Assembly: GCA_964451305.1 (NCBI GenBank)
Contig: CAYVHV010000003.1
Span: forward strand, 73,158-137,157
Source of the DNA: SHLQ01 sp964451305
GTDB taxonomy: Bacteria > Actinomycetota > Acidimicrobiia > Acidimicrobiales > SHLQ01
Length of the DNA: 64,000 nucleotides
Direction: 5' to 3'
Part shown: positions 42,628 through 50,149 of the stretch, in pieces
Numbering within the stretch: the stretch's first letter is position 1
Layout: every line of letters begins with the position of its first letter
Made by a program: the position numbers and the translations under genes
The notes under the pieces: generated by a model
What the model was told of the DNA's origin: nothing
The model's database searches: none
What the model saw: only the letters and a program-made list of their open reading frames with translations

Positions 42628-43145
42628 CGAATACCAATCACCGAATCCCCGCCCTTCGCATCGGCCAGGGTTTTGACATCCACCCCTTCGCCGATGATCC
42701 GGCACGACCAATGGTGCTCGGTGGCGTTACCTTTCCCGATGCAACACCGGGCCTCGCTGGCCATAGTGACGCCGATGTCATCGCTCATGCCGTAACGGAT
42801 GCGATCTTGGGCGCGGCCGGCCTTGGCGACATTGGATCGCACTTCCCCGATACCGATCCCGCTCATGCCGGTGCCGACAGCATCGAGTTGCTTCGCTCGG
42901 CCGCAGCGAGCGTCCGAGCGGCAGGGTGGTCTCCTCAGAATGCCGATTGTTCGGTTGTACTCGACGCCCCGAAGCTCGCTCCGCGTCGCGAGGAGATGCA
43001 ACAACGCCTAAGCGACGCTCTCGGTGCTCCCGTGACCGTCAAAGGCAAACGGCCAGAGGGCATTGGTGCCCTTGGACGTCACGAAGGAATCGCTTGCTGG
43101 GCAACGGCACTTCTCATGGAATCTGGTGAGCAGTCCAATGGCTAA
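42624..43145 (+). CDS. ispF: 2-C-methyl-D-erythritol 2,4-cyclodiphosphate synthase IspF
   Basis: 173 residues from GTG 42624. Metal-site D-x-H in GQGFDIHPFADDPARPMVLG, second His in GHSDADVIAHAVTDAILGAA, DIGSHFPDTDP, and NADCSVVLDAPKLAPRREEM are complete. It closes the cyclic diphosphate in the same pathway as IspD. Overlaps rlmB by 8 bases. Confidence 0.94.
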   Translation: MTNTNHRIPALRIGQGFDIHPFADDPARPMVLGGVTFPDATPGLAGHSDADVIAHAVTDAILGAAGLGDIGSHFPDTDPAHAGADSIELLRSAAASVRAAGWSPQNADCSVVLDAPKLAPRREEMQQRLSDALGAPVTVKGKRPEGIGALGRHEGIACWATALLMESGEQSNG

Positions 43146-44094
43146 AGGTCGGAATCGTAAGCCGCAGCGAGGTGGACCAAAAGGTGGCGGGCAACAGGGA
43201 CGGGGCGGTCAGCAACGCCAAGGACAGCGCAAGGGTGGACAACAGCGGGGGACACAATCTCGTTCTGGACCGCCGCGGTCTGGACAGCGGGCGGGAGGAG
43301 ATCAACACGACGGTGCACCGGGTTCGACCGGTGAAGGACGCCGGCACAAAGGCCCGGGTGGGGATCGTGTCGAAGGGCGTCAAGCGGTTCGTGAGCTCCT
43401 CCTCGCCGATACCCGCAAGGTCCGCGAGATCGTCATGCAGACGGGCCTCGACACCGCGGACATTCTCGAAGACATCGAAATGCTCGCCGCAGACCGACGC
43501 GTCTCTATTCGAGAGGTTGGGCGAAACGCATTTGATGGTCTGGCCCAAACCGAGAGCGCACAAGGTGTGCTCGCCGAAGCTGAGCCGCTCCCTACCGTCG
43601 AGATCGAAGATCTGATCGAGCAGCCGAACCCGTTTCTTGTGATGGTCGACGGTGTCACCGACCCGCACAACCTCGGTGCGATCTTTCGTTCGGCGGATGC
43701 CTCTGGTGCGACGGGCATCGTCCTGCCTCGGCACCGTTCGGCTCGGATTGGGCCCACGGTTTCGAAGACGGCAGCCGGTGCGATCGAACATGTGCCGGTG
43801 GCAAACGTTGCCGGCGTGCCAGCTGCGATCCAGACCCTCCAGAAGCACAACGTGTGGGTCATCGGTCTCGACGAAGCGGCCGACCGGTCGATCTTCGATT
43901 TCGACATTGCCGATCAGCCGATCTGCCTCGTTCTTGGCGCTGAAGGTCCCGGGCTTTCGCGTCTGACCCGAGAGCGATGCGACCAGCTTGTATCGATTCC
44001 GATGCAGGGATCGGTGGCATCGTTGAACGTGTCCGCAGCTGCGACCGTCGCAATGTTCGACGTTGCCCGACGTCGTCTCGGTAGGGGAAACTGA
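43138..44094 (+). CDS. rlmB: 23S rRNA (guanosine-2'-O)-methyltransferase RlmB (TrmH/SpoU family)
   Basis: 318 residues. The first 68 are an Arg/Lys/Gly/Gln-rich low-complexity extension (MAKGRNRKPQRGGPKGGG onward) likely to bind RNA. Then a substrate-binding domain starting VEGRQAVRELLLADTRKVRE and a SPOUT domain with VDGVTDPHNLGAIFRSADAS, VLGAEGPGLSRLTRERCDQL and IPMQGSVASLNVSAAATVAM, the three TrmH motifs. It uses SAM to methylate G2251 of 23S rRNA. Basic N-terminal tails are common in actinobacterial homologues. Shares one base with mshA. Confidence 0.93.
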   Translation: MAKGRNRKPQRGGPKGGGQQGRGGQQRQGQRKGGQQRGTQSRSGPPRSGQRAGGDQHDGAPGSTGEGRRHKGPGGDRVEGRQAVRELLLADTRKVREIVMQTGLDTADILEDIEMLAADRRVSIREVGRNAFDGLAQTESAQGVLAEAEPLPTVEIEDLIEQPNPFLVMVDGVTDPHNLGAIFRSADASGATGIVLPRHRSARIGPTVSKTAAGAIEHVPVANVAGVPAAIQTLQKHNVWVIGLDEAADRSIFDFDIADQPICLVLGAEGPGLSRLTRERCDQLVSIPMQGSVASLNVSAAATVAMFDVARRRLGRGN

Positions 44095-45305
44095 TGCTTC
44101 GCGCTGGGATCATCTCGCTGCATACATCGCCGCTCACTCAAGCCGGTTCCGGCGATAGCGGTGGCATGAATGTGTACATCAGAGAGTTTGTGTCCTCGCT
44201 TACTCAAGCCGGTGTTCGCTGCGATGTGTTCGTGCGTCGTTGGAACGATGAACTCGATCCGATCGTCGAAGTTGAGCCCGGGTTCCGAGTGATCCACGTA
44301 CCCGCTGGTCCGGTGGATCTGAAAAAGGAAGAGCTACCGGCAATCGTGCCTGACTTCACCGAATGGATGACGTCATGGCTCGCCGACAACCCGGTCGACG
44401 TACTGCATGCGAACTACTGGTTGAGCGGTGTTGTTGGCCATGAGCTGAACAATCCCCTCGGCCTCCCGTTGATCACGACATTTCATACGCTCGCCAGGGT
44501 TAAGGCGGAGATGGGAGACGATGAACCTCAGGAACGTATCGATGCGGAGACGCGCGTCGTGACGTGCTCGGATGTGCTCATCGCCAACGCCGAAGAAGAG
44601 CGTCGCCAACTGATCGAGTTGTACGGAGCGCGGCCCGAACGCATCGAGATCGTCGCCCCGGGCGTTGACCGAGCGTTCTTCTCGCCGGGGTCGGTCGAGG
44701 GGGCTCGCGACGCCATTGGTTACGAGGGCGGACCACTCGTGCTCTTCGTTGGTCGCATCCAGCCATTGAAGGGCGTGGATATCGCCGTCGAGATGCTCGC
44801 ACAGCTCGAAGACACCTCGGCGAACCTGATGATCGTTGGTGGTGCGAGTGGTCGAGAAGGTCAGGCGGAGGTCGCCCGGATTAAAGAGATCATTTCTGCG
44901 CTCGACCTCAGCGATCGGGTCCAGTTCGTCGACCCGCAACCGCACTATGCCCTCTCAACCTTTTATCGGGCTGCTGATGTTGTGGTCATGCCGAGCCGCT
45001 CGGAGTCATTCGGCCTCGTCGCGCTGGAGGCGGCAGCGTGCGGCATCCCGGTCGTCGCCGCGTCGGTCGGCGGACTGCGGACGCTCGTCCAGGATGGAAC
45101 GACGGGCTATCTCATCGAGGAGCGCAACCCGGCGGACTACGCGGCAGCGGTCAATGCGATCCTGGGAGATAAGACCCACCAGGCGAGCCTGGCTGCAGCT
45201 GCTGCGGTGAAGGCAAGCCGGTACCCCTGGTCGGGACTCGCTGCCCGACTGCGACGGATCTACACCGAGCAGGTCGAAGCGGGCAGCCTCGTCGACTGCA
45301 GATGA
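44094..45305 (+). CDS. mshA: D-inositol-3-phosphate glycosyltransferase MshA (mycothiol biosynthesis)
   Basis: 403 residues, GT-B family 4. The N-terminus ISLHTSPLTQAGSGDSGGMN plus VYIREF is the MshA-type UDP-GlcNAc/inositol-phosphate site; TTFHTLARVKAEMGDDEP, PGVDRAFFSPG, LVLFVGRIQPLKGVDIAVEM and the E-x7-E motif (SRSESFGLVALEAAACGIPV) complete the set. It adds GlcNAc to 1L-myo-inositol-1-phosphate in the first step of mycothiol synthesis. The following YbjN gene matches the mycobacterial order Rv0486-Rv0487. A sucrose-synthase-like GT4 is the alternative. Confidence 0.85.
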   Translation: MLRAGIISLHTSPLTQAGSGDSGGMNVYIREFVSSLTQAGVRCDVFVRRWNDELDPIVEVEPGFRVIHVPAGPVDLKKEELPAIVPDFTEWMTSWLADNPVDVLHANYWLSGVVGHELNNPLGLPLITTFHTLARVKAEMGDDEPQERIDAETRVVTCSDVLIANAEEERRQLIELYGARPERIEIVAPGVDRAFFSPGSVEGARDAIGYEGGPLVLFVGRIQPLKGVDIAVEMLAQLEDTSANLMIVGGASGREGQAEVARIKEIISALDLSDRVQFVDPQPHYALSTFYRAADVVVMPSRSESFGLVALEAAACGIPVVAASVGGLRTLVQDGTTGYLIEERNPADYAAAVNAILGDKTHQASLAAAAAVKASRYPWSGLAARLRRIYTEQVEAGSLVDCR

Positions 45306-45320
45306 TCGTACGATCTGGCC

Positions 45321-45803
45321 ATGGATGAGTTCTCACCACCAACCCCGGAGATCCGGTCGGCCGCGCTCGAGGTGCTGACTGATTGGCTCGGCGGTCTCGA
45401 AGCAGATCCCGACTTCGCCACGATGATCGCCGCAGTCGTTGCCGATGAAGAAACAGAGCGTGATCGCTGGTTTGTTCGCGTGAACGGTGACGCGAAGGAT
45501 GTGTATTCGGTCTGGTTTGAGCTCGATCAACGGACGCTTAGCTACGAGGTCTATGTCATGCCGTCGCCCGAGGACAATGGCGCAGCGTTCTACGAACAGC
45601 TACTCGTCCGCAACGACCGTCTACGGGATGTGACGTTTACGATCGGCGACGAGCAGGCGATCTATCTCAAAGGACGTGCTGAACTCGGCCATGTCACCGC
45701 CGAGATGCTCGACCGGGTCTTGGGCACGATTCACGCCGTGATCGAGCAGTCCTTTGTTGCGCTTCTCCGCTTGGGGTTCGCAAACAGATTTCCCGCTTCC
45801 TAG
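45321..45803 (+). CDS. YbjN-domain protein
   Basis: 160 residues. A tryptophan/acid-rich alpha-beta protein with WFVRVNGDAKDVYSVWFELD, LSYEVYVMPSPEDNGAAFYE and YLKGRAELGHVTAEMLDRVL, typical of the YbjN/type III secretion chaperone-like fold as found beside mshA in mycobacteria. It starts 15 bases after the mshA stop, so probably the last gene of that run. Function unknown. Confidence 0.82.
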   Translation: MDEFSPPTPEIRSAALEVLTDWLGGLEADPDFATMIAAVVADEETERDRWFVRVNGDAKDVYSVWFELDQRTLSYEVYVMPSPEDNGAAFYEQLLVRNDRLRDVTFTIGDEQAIYLKGRAELGHVTAEMLDRVLGTIHAVIEQSFVALLRLGFANRFPAS

Positions 45804-45811
45804 GGAGTGTG

Positions 45812-45867
45812 TGCGGGCACCGCCGGTCGTATCTACTTCCCCGAAGACCGTCACCGGCAGTGCCGCA
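45812..45867 (+). terminator. Long imperfect hairpin after the ybjN-like gene
   Basis: TGCGGGCACCGCCGG (45812-45826) can pair with CCGGCAGTGCCGCA (45854-45867) with one bulged G and one mismatch around a 27-base loop. No T tract follows. It may protect the 3' end or be a weak terminator. Confidence 0.4.
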
Positions 45868-45934
45868 TATACTGAGAATACATGAAAAGCATTTAGGTGC
45901 AAATTAACGTACCTATATACAACCCGATGATGCG

Positions 45935-45947
45935 CAATACTGTATTG
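45935..45947. promoter_or_regulatory. Short palindrome in the AT-rich region upstream of proC
   Basis: CAATAC-T-GTATTG is a perfect 6-1-6 inverted repeat in a conspicuously AT-rich stretch (about 45868-45955) that contrasts with its GC-rich surroundings. The 229-base gap 45804-46032 holds this and the hairpin at 45812, with no ORF I can support. Probably a promoter/operator region for proC. Confidence 0.35.
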
Positions 45948-46032
45948 ATGTGATGAAGCTGACGAGATGAACGCGTCGCGGTCGTGGACGGCATCTGCCA
46001 GTCGACCGTGAACTGCCTCTAAGGTCGCCAAC

Positions 46033-46818
46033 ATGAAACTTCAAGTGGTCGGTGGCGGAAATATGGGCCAAGCGCTCATCGGCGGATATCTTGCTGAAGG
46101 TCGCGCAGAAGCGGGCGAAATCCGGGTTGTAGAACTCGACGTGGCCCGTTCTGAAGAACTCAAAACGACCTTCCCTGGCATTTCGGTGTCGGACGCTGTT
46201 GACGGGGACATGGACACGCTCGTTGCGGTCAAACCTCAACACGTCGGCGACGTCGTCTCCAAGATCTCGGGTCGGGGAGTGCGGGTACTTTCGGTCGCAG
46301 CCGGTGTCCGGATCTCAGAGATGGAGTCGGCAGCACCTGACGCTCACGTCGTCCGGGCCATGCCCAACACACCGGCGCTCATCGGCAAAGGCGCATCCGC
46401 AATCGCAGGCGGCACCCATGCAACAGACGATGACCTCGAGTGGGCAGAGTCCATCCTCGGCGCGGTCGGCATGGTCGTCCGCGTCGACGAACACGACCTC
46501 GACGCAGTGACCGGACTGAGCGGGTCCGGCCCGGCCTACGTATTTCACCTCGCAGAAGGACTCGTCGCAGCGGGAATCGCACGCGGCCTGTCGCCCGAAG
46601 TTGCTGATGCTCTCACCCGCCAGACCCTTCTCGGAGCAGCGTCGCTACTCAGTAGCTCGGGTGAAGACCCGGCCATTCTCCGACAACGGGTCACCTCGCC
46701 GGGCGGGACAACAGCGGCTGGACTTTCGGTCTTCGCCGAGGCCGACCTGCTCGGACTCGTCGATCGTGTGGTCGCTGCGGCCACGGAGCGCTCGATCGAA
46801 CTCGGCGAAGAGAATTAG
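46033..46818 (+). CDS. proC: Pyrroline-5-carboxylate reductase ProC
   Basis: 261 residues. N-terminal Rossmann motif VVGGGNMGQALIGGYLAEGR, VRAMPNTPALIGKGASAIAG, and the C-terminal signature GLSGSGPAYVFHLAEGLVAA followed by LRQRVTSPGGTTAAGLSVFA are diagnostic. It reduces pyrroline-5-carboxylate to proline with NAD(P)H. Normal length. A terminator follows, so the BldC-like gene is separately transcribed. Confidence 0.95.
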   Translation: MKLQVVGGGNMGQALIGGYLAEGRAEAGEIRVVELDVARSEELKTTFPGISVSDAVDGDMDTLVAVKPQHVGDVVSKISGRGVRVLSVAAGVRISEMESAAPDAHVVRAMPNTPALIGKGASAIAGGTHATDDDLEWAESILGAVGMVVRVDEHDLDAVTGLSGSGPAYVFHLAEGLVAAGIARGLSPEVADALTRQTLLGAASLLSSSGEDPAILRQRVTSPGGTTAAGLSVFAEADLLGLVDRVVAAATERSIELGEEN

Positions 46819-46869
46819 CACCCGCGAAAGGGTCAGATTTCCCGCGTACCGCGCGACAAATCGCACTCT

Positions 46870-46891
46870 CCGCACCTTCTTGCGGTTTTTT
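46870..46891 (+). terminator. Terminator after proC
   Basis: CCGCA-CCTTCT-TGCGG hairpin followed directly by TTTTTTC, 51 bases after the proC stop. The stem is only 5 bp but the T tract is strong. Confidence 0.75.
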
Positions 46892-46963
46892 CTGTTCCGG
46901 TTTTTCGTTCGGCGCGAAGTCTCCTAGGTTCAGGAGTCTTGCAGGCGGAGAAGGAGCTAATTC

Positions 46964-47158
46964 GTGAGTGAACTCGATGGACGTCGGCACTTCATGACAG
47001 TCGCAGAAGTGGCACAACTCATGCGAGTGTCAACCATGACGGTGTACCGACTCATCAAAGCGGGCGAGCTTTCAGCCATCCGTGTAGGTCGGTCGTACAG
47101 GCTTCGCCCCGATGATGTCGATCTCTATCTCGGAGATCGATACACCGAGGCTGGCTAG
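46964..47158 (+). CDS. BldC-like excisionase-type (MerR-like) DNA-binding protein
   Basis: 64 residues from GTG 46964 after a GAAGGAGC ribosome site. It is essentially one winged helix: FMTVAEVAQLMRVSTMTVYR, LIKAGELSAIRVGRSYRLRP, DDVDLYLGDRY. This is the layout of Streptomyces BldC and of the conserved short AlpA/excisionase proteins of actinobacteria, which bind direct repeats as head-to-tail oligomers. Here the gene lies in chromosomal housekeeping context, not beside an integrase, so a developmental or global regulator is likelier than an excisionase. Confidence 0.85.
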   Translation: MSELDGRRHFMTVAEVAQLMRVSTMTVYRLIKAGELSAIRVGRSYRLRPDDVDLYLGDRYTEAG

Positions 47159-47165
47159 TCCGGCT

Positions 47166-47233
47166 TTACTCACACGCCATCTGGCGCATGGGCACAGCTT
47201 CGGCGTGTTGCCCAACGGCTTAACGGCGAGTAA
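47166..47233 (+). ncRNA. Candidate structured leader or 3' UTR element
   Basis: TTACTC (47166-47171) pairs with GAGTAA (47228-47233); directly inside, ACACGCC (47172-47178) pairs with GGCGTGT (47202-47208); a third hairpin GCC-CAAC-GGC is at 47210-47219. The three perfect stems fit together as a compact multi-branch fold. It sits between the BldC-like gene and the SAM hydroxide adenosyltransferase gene and is followed by a terminator hairpin. It matches no riboswitch class I know. Confidence 0.35.
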
Positions 47234-47268
47234 CAGACTTCGGTTCGTTGCACGTCAGCTTGTAAATC

Positions 47269-47294
47269 TGAGGTCGGGCTTCGGCCCGGCCTCA
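47269..47294 (+). terminator. Terminator or attenuator upstream of the SAM hydroxide adenosyltransferase gene
   Basis: TGAGG-T-CGGGC / GCCCG-G-CCTCA stem with a TTCG tetraloop and one internal T-G pair, followed by GTTAGTTTT. It lies 30 bases upstream of the GTG at 47324. Either it ends the BldC-like transcript or it is an attenuator for the downstream gene. Confidence 0.7.
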
Positions 47295-47323
47295 GTTAGT
47301 TTTCGCGCTGTTAGTTTTGACAC

Positions 47324-48169
47324 GTGCGCTACTCGACGATCTCCTTCCTCTCCGACTTTGGACACCAAGACGAATTCGTCGGTGTCGTCCACTCGGTCAT
47401 CCGTTCGATCGCGCCCGACGTCGGCGTTGTCGACCTCACCCACGGCATTGCCCCTCACGACGTCCGAGCCGGCGCGCTGGCACTCGCCCGATCCGCGCAG
47501 TACGTCTGCCCCGGAGTGGTGCTCGCCGTAGTCGACCCTGGAGTCGGCACGGAGCGCAAGGCGGTCGCCGTCGAAGTGGGCGATGGCATCTCGGTGCTCG
47601 TCGGGCCAGACAACGGCCTCCTCGCGTCAGCCGTTGCGATGGTCGGAGGTGCAAGCAGGGCGGTCGAGCTCACGAACGAGGACTACCAACTTCCCCGACT
47701 CGGAAGCACCTTCGACGGACGAGACGTATTTGCTCCAGTCGCGGCGCACCTCAGCATGGGAGTCGACCTTGCCGAGCTCGGACCAGCCATCGACCCGAGC
47801 GCCCTCACCCCAGGACTACTGCCCATAATCGATACCGAAGATGGTGGGCTCATCGTCGAGGTCCTCTGGATCGATCGCTACGGCAACGTCCAGCTCAACA
47901 TTGGGCCAGAAGACCTCAAGGACTGGGGCAACCCATTCTCGATCAGTGCCAAAGGTCGGTCCGAGACGGTGGCGATGCGCCCCGCCTACAGGTCGCTCGG
48001 CACGGGCGAAGTCGGCGCCATCGTCGACTCATCTGGGCTCGTGTCCCTCGCACTCAACGGCACATCAGCAGCAGAGCACCTCGGACTCTCCGCCAGCGAC
48101 GAGATTCGCATCGACAAGATCGAAGGGCCAGAAGGCACCTCCACACCCGTCACGCTCTCTCGGCCGTAA
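47324..48169 (+). CDS. SAM hydroxide adenosyltransferase (DUF62 family)
   Basis: 281 residues from GTG 47324. FLSDFGHQDEFVGVVHSVIR, VVDLTHGIAPHDVRAGALAL, VVDPGVGTERKAVAVEV and VLVGPDNGLLASAVA are the DUF62 motifs; the conserved Asp-Arg-His set of hydrolysing members is represented by D and H in these motifs and R/D in IDRYGNVQLN. Such enzymes split S-adenosylmethionine with water or hydroxide to adenosine and methionine and are related to fluorinases and chlorinases. The loop insert that marks true halogenases is not evident. Preceded by a structured leader. Confidence 0.88.
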   Translation: MRYSTISFLSDFGHQDEFVGVVHSVIRSIAPDVGVVDLTHGIAPHDVRAGALALARSAQYVCPGVVLAVVDPGVGTERKAVAVEVGDGISVLVGPDNGLLASAVAMVGGASRAVELTNEDYQLPRLGSTFDGRDVFAPVAAHLSMGVDLAELGPAIDPSALTPGLLPIIDTEDGGLIVEVLWIDRYGNVQLNIGPEDLKDWGNPFSISAKGRSETVAMRPAYRSLGTGEVGAIVDSSGLVSLALNGTSAAEHLGLSASDEIRIDKIEGPEGTSTPVTLSRP

Positions 48170-48220
48170 TACCGCGCCGGTCGGTTTGTCTAGGCCGGTG
48201 GGAAGGCCTGTTTGGTGGCG

Positions 48221-48243
48221 GAGTGGCGTTTACTGCGCCGCTC
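48221..48243 (+). terminator. Terminator between the DUF62 gene and the CAP-domain gene
   Basis: GAGTGGCG / CGCCGCTC stem (one G-T wobble) with a 7-base loop, followed by GGTTTTA, in the gap between convergent genes. Confidence 0.6.
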
Positions 48244-48247
48244 GGTT

Positions 48248-49165
48248 TTACGACAGCGCCTCAAGCCCCGCGAGAAGAACCGCAGCACGATCTTCATCGA
48301 GGTTGATCTGGCCCTCGCTGAACTCGTTTGGTTCCGCGATCGGAGTACTCGCTGACTCGCCGAGTTCATCGTCAACTGGAACTGAAACAGATCGGTCGCT
48401 GGTAGTTCCTTCATCGACAACTCCGGCGCGAGGAGCATCGGCGGTGTCGGCAGGATTCGTCGGAGCGGGTGCTGCCAACGTTCCACTTCGGGTCGGTGCT
48501 GCGACGGTTGGGGGTGTGGTAGCTGGGGTTGACGCCGTCGCAGGCGCCACTGAGGTTGTCGTAGGAGCTGACGTTGCCGGTGGCGAGGTCGGCGGCGGCG
48601 CTGTCGTTGCTGGCGGAGCGGTCGTTGGCGCTGTCGTTGCTGGCGCGGAAGAGTCGAGGGTCATGAAACGGTGCGTCGTGTAGAGCCGATCTCCGTCCCA
48701 GACGACACCGACGCCGATGTGGGTAAAGGCCGGGTCCACGATGTTTCGGAAATGACCGGGTGAGGCAACGAACGCGTCCATCACGGCGACCACATCGGGG
48801 CCGGTGCCGACGTTCTCTCCGAGCTTGAGCCAATCCTGGGTCACGCCTTGGCTGATCGGACTCGCATGGCAGATGTAGGCGCCGTCTGCGCAGACCCCAT
48901 CGCTCTGAGCTTGTGCCCAGCCACGCGCCAGGGTTGTGAGCTGCGTGTTTTGGACGAGCGGGGGAAGGCCATTGCTCGCCCGAACCTGATTGACGAGGTT
49001 TACGAAAGTCGTCTCGTCGGAGCTCGACTGTGCCGAAGCGGGCGTCGGCGCCAAGGTTCCTGCGACGAGAAAGAGCACTGCGAGCAGTGCGAAAAATCGG
49101 GTACCAAAGAAACGATGTTCCTTGCCCTCAGGCAGGATGTTCGGTTCGGGGAGTAGTTCGCTCAC
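48248..49165 (-). CDS. Secreted CAP/SCP-domain protein
   Basis: 305 residues from GTG. Signal peptide: RFFALLAVLFLVAGTLAP then TPASAQ, cleavage near residue 46. CAP domain about 50-172: FVNLVNQVRASNGLPPLVQN, LARGWAQAQS, LKLGENVG and FVASPGHFRNIVDPAFTHIG, GVGVVW, containing the conserved His and Glu. The remaining 135 residues are Ala/Thr/Pro-rich, probably a wall-spanning or disordered tail, with no sorting signal. CAP proteins are secreted; bacterial members are poorly characterised. Divergent from rex. Confidence 0.88.
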   Translation of the reverse strand: MSELLPEPNILPEGKEHRFFGTRFFALLAVLFLVAGTLAPTPASAQSSSDETTFVNLVNQVRASNGLPPLVQNTQLTTLARGWAQAQSDGVCADGAYICHASPISQGVTQDWLKLGENVGTGPDVVAVMDAFVASPGHFRNIVDPAFTHIGVGVVWDGDRLYTTHRFMTLDSSAPATTAPTTAPPATTAPPPTSPPATSAPTTTSVAPATASTPATTPPTVAAPTRSGTLAAPAPTNPADTADAPRAGVVDEGTTSDRSVSVPVDDELGESASTPIAEPNEFSEGQINLDEDRAAVLLAGLEALS

Positions 49166-49270
49166 GATCCTTACTTCGGATCGCTCACAATCTCACCTTT
49201 AGTGGTTTCGCTCTGATGGGTCTGGCGGCCCATTTTTGAAATTCCGGGCCTCTATACACTCCGCAACTCT

Positions 49271-49288
49271 TTGTGCACCCGTTCACAA
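49271..49288. promoter_or_regulatory. Rex operator upstream of rex
   Basis: TTGTGCACCCGTTCACAA matches the Rex operator consensus TTGTGAA-N4-TTCACAA at all but one position. It lies 17 bases upstream of the rex start, consistent with NADH/NAD-responsive autoregulation as in Streptomyces. Confidence 0.85.
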
Positions 49289-49304
49289 GAGGTACTCTGG
49301 CGGG

Positions 49305-49970
49305 GTGAGTGAGATGAGAGAGATCCCGGATGCGACCGTGTCGCGGCTACCGGTCTATCGCCGATCCTTGGTTCAGATCATCTCGACCGGCGAGTCCACG
49401 GCGAGTTCCTCAGATTTAGCTGAACTCGCTGGGGTCAACGCTGCAAAAGTTCGCAAGGACCTAAGCTACCTCGGCACCTACGGTGTTCGCGGCGTCGGCT
49501 ACGACGCTGAGCTGCTGCTCGCTCAAATCGACGGCGTCCTCGGTCTTGGGACCGAAGCTCCTGTAGCGATTGTCGGTATGGGCAACCTCGGCCAGGCGCT
49601 TGCTCACTACGGCGGATTTCAGAACAAGGGATTCCCCGTCGTTGCACTCGTCGATTCATCAGTGGACAAGGTCGGAGAGGTCATCGACGGGATTGCGATT
49701 AGCCACATCGATGACTTGCCCGAGCTCATTGCCGAACGCGGTATCTCGGTGGGCATCATCGCAACACCGGGCGGTGCCGCACAATCGGTCAGTGACGCGC
49801 TCGTCGCGGCAGGTGTACGGTCGATCCTCACGTTCGCCCCAACCGTCCTACAGGTGCCCGATTCGGTGCCCGTTCGAAAGGTCGATCTCGCCACCGAACT
49901 TCAGATACTGGGGTACTACCAACAACGTGAAGATGTCGAAGCCAATCGCTCCGAAGACCGCACCGCGTAG
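49305..49970 (+). CDS. rex: Redox-sensing transcriptional repressor Rex
   Basis: 221 residues from GTG 49305 (ATG 49314 is close). Winged helix: VSRLPVYRRSLVQIISTGES, LAELAGVNAAKVRKDLSYLG, then TYGVRGVGYD; Rossmann NADH-binding domain with VAIVGMGNLGQALAHYGGF and VGIIATPGGAAQSVSDALVA. Rex senses the NADH/NAD ratio and represses respiratory and heme genes. It is followed by hemA-hemC-hemD, the arrangement described as the rex-hemACD operon in Streptomyces, and has its own operator at 49271. Confidence 0.95.
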   Translation: MSEMREIPDATVSRLPVYRRSLVQIISTGESTASSSDLAELAGVNAAKVRKDLSYLGTYGVRGVGYDAELLLAQIDGVLGLGTEAPVAIVGMGNLGQALAHYGGFQNKGFPVVALVDSSVDKVGEVIDGIAISHIDDLPELIAERGISVGIIATPGGAAQSVSDALVAAGVRSILTFAPTVLQVPDSVPVRKVDLATELQILGYYQQREDVEANRSEDRTA

Positions 49971-50149
49971 GACGGACCTCGAACGGTCTCACCGATGAAA
50001 ATGAAATGGCGACCACCCTTCGTGGGTTTCCCATAAACATCGGTACACGTGTGACAAACGAACCCGCCTAAGAACTTGGCAAAGGTCCTGCCGGGGCACG
50101 ACTCTTATACCGATAACATTGGGTTGTTGACGCAACATTCTGAGGTCAG

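Noticed and set aside
46964..47158. BldC-like gene as a phage or plasmid excisionase
   Set aside because: No integrase, attachment repeat or other mobile gene is nearby; the setting is housekeeping.
47220..47300. Possible tRNA-Thr-like sequence (CTTGTAA loop followed by AGGTCGGGCTTCGG)
   Set aside because: The anticodon stem does not pair and the apparent T arm has a 4-base loop; it is better explained as a terminator hairpin.
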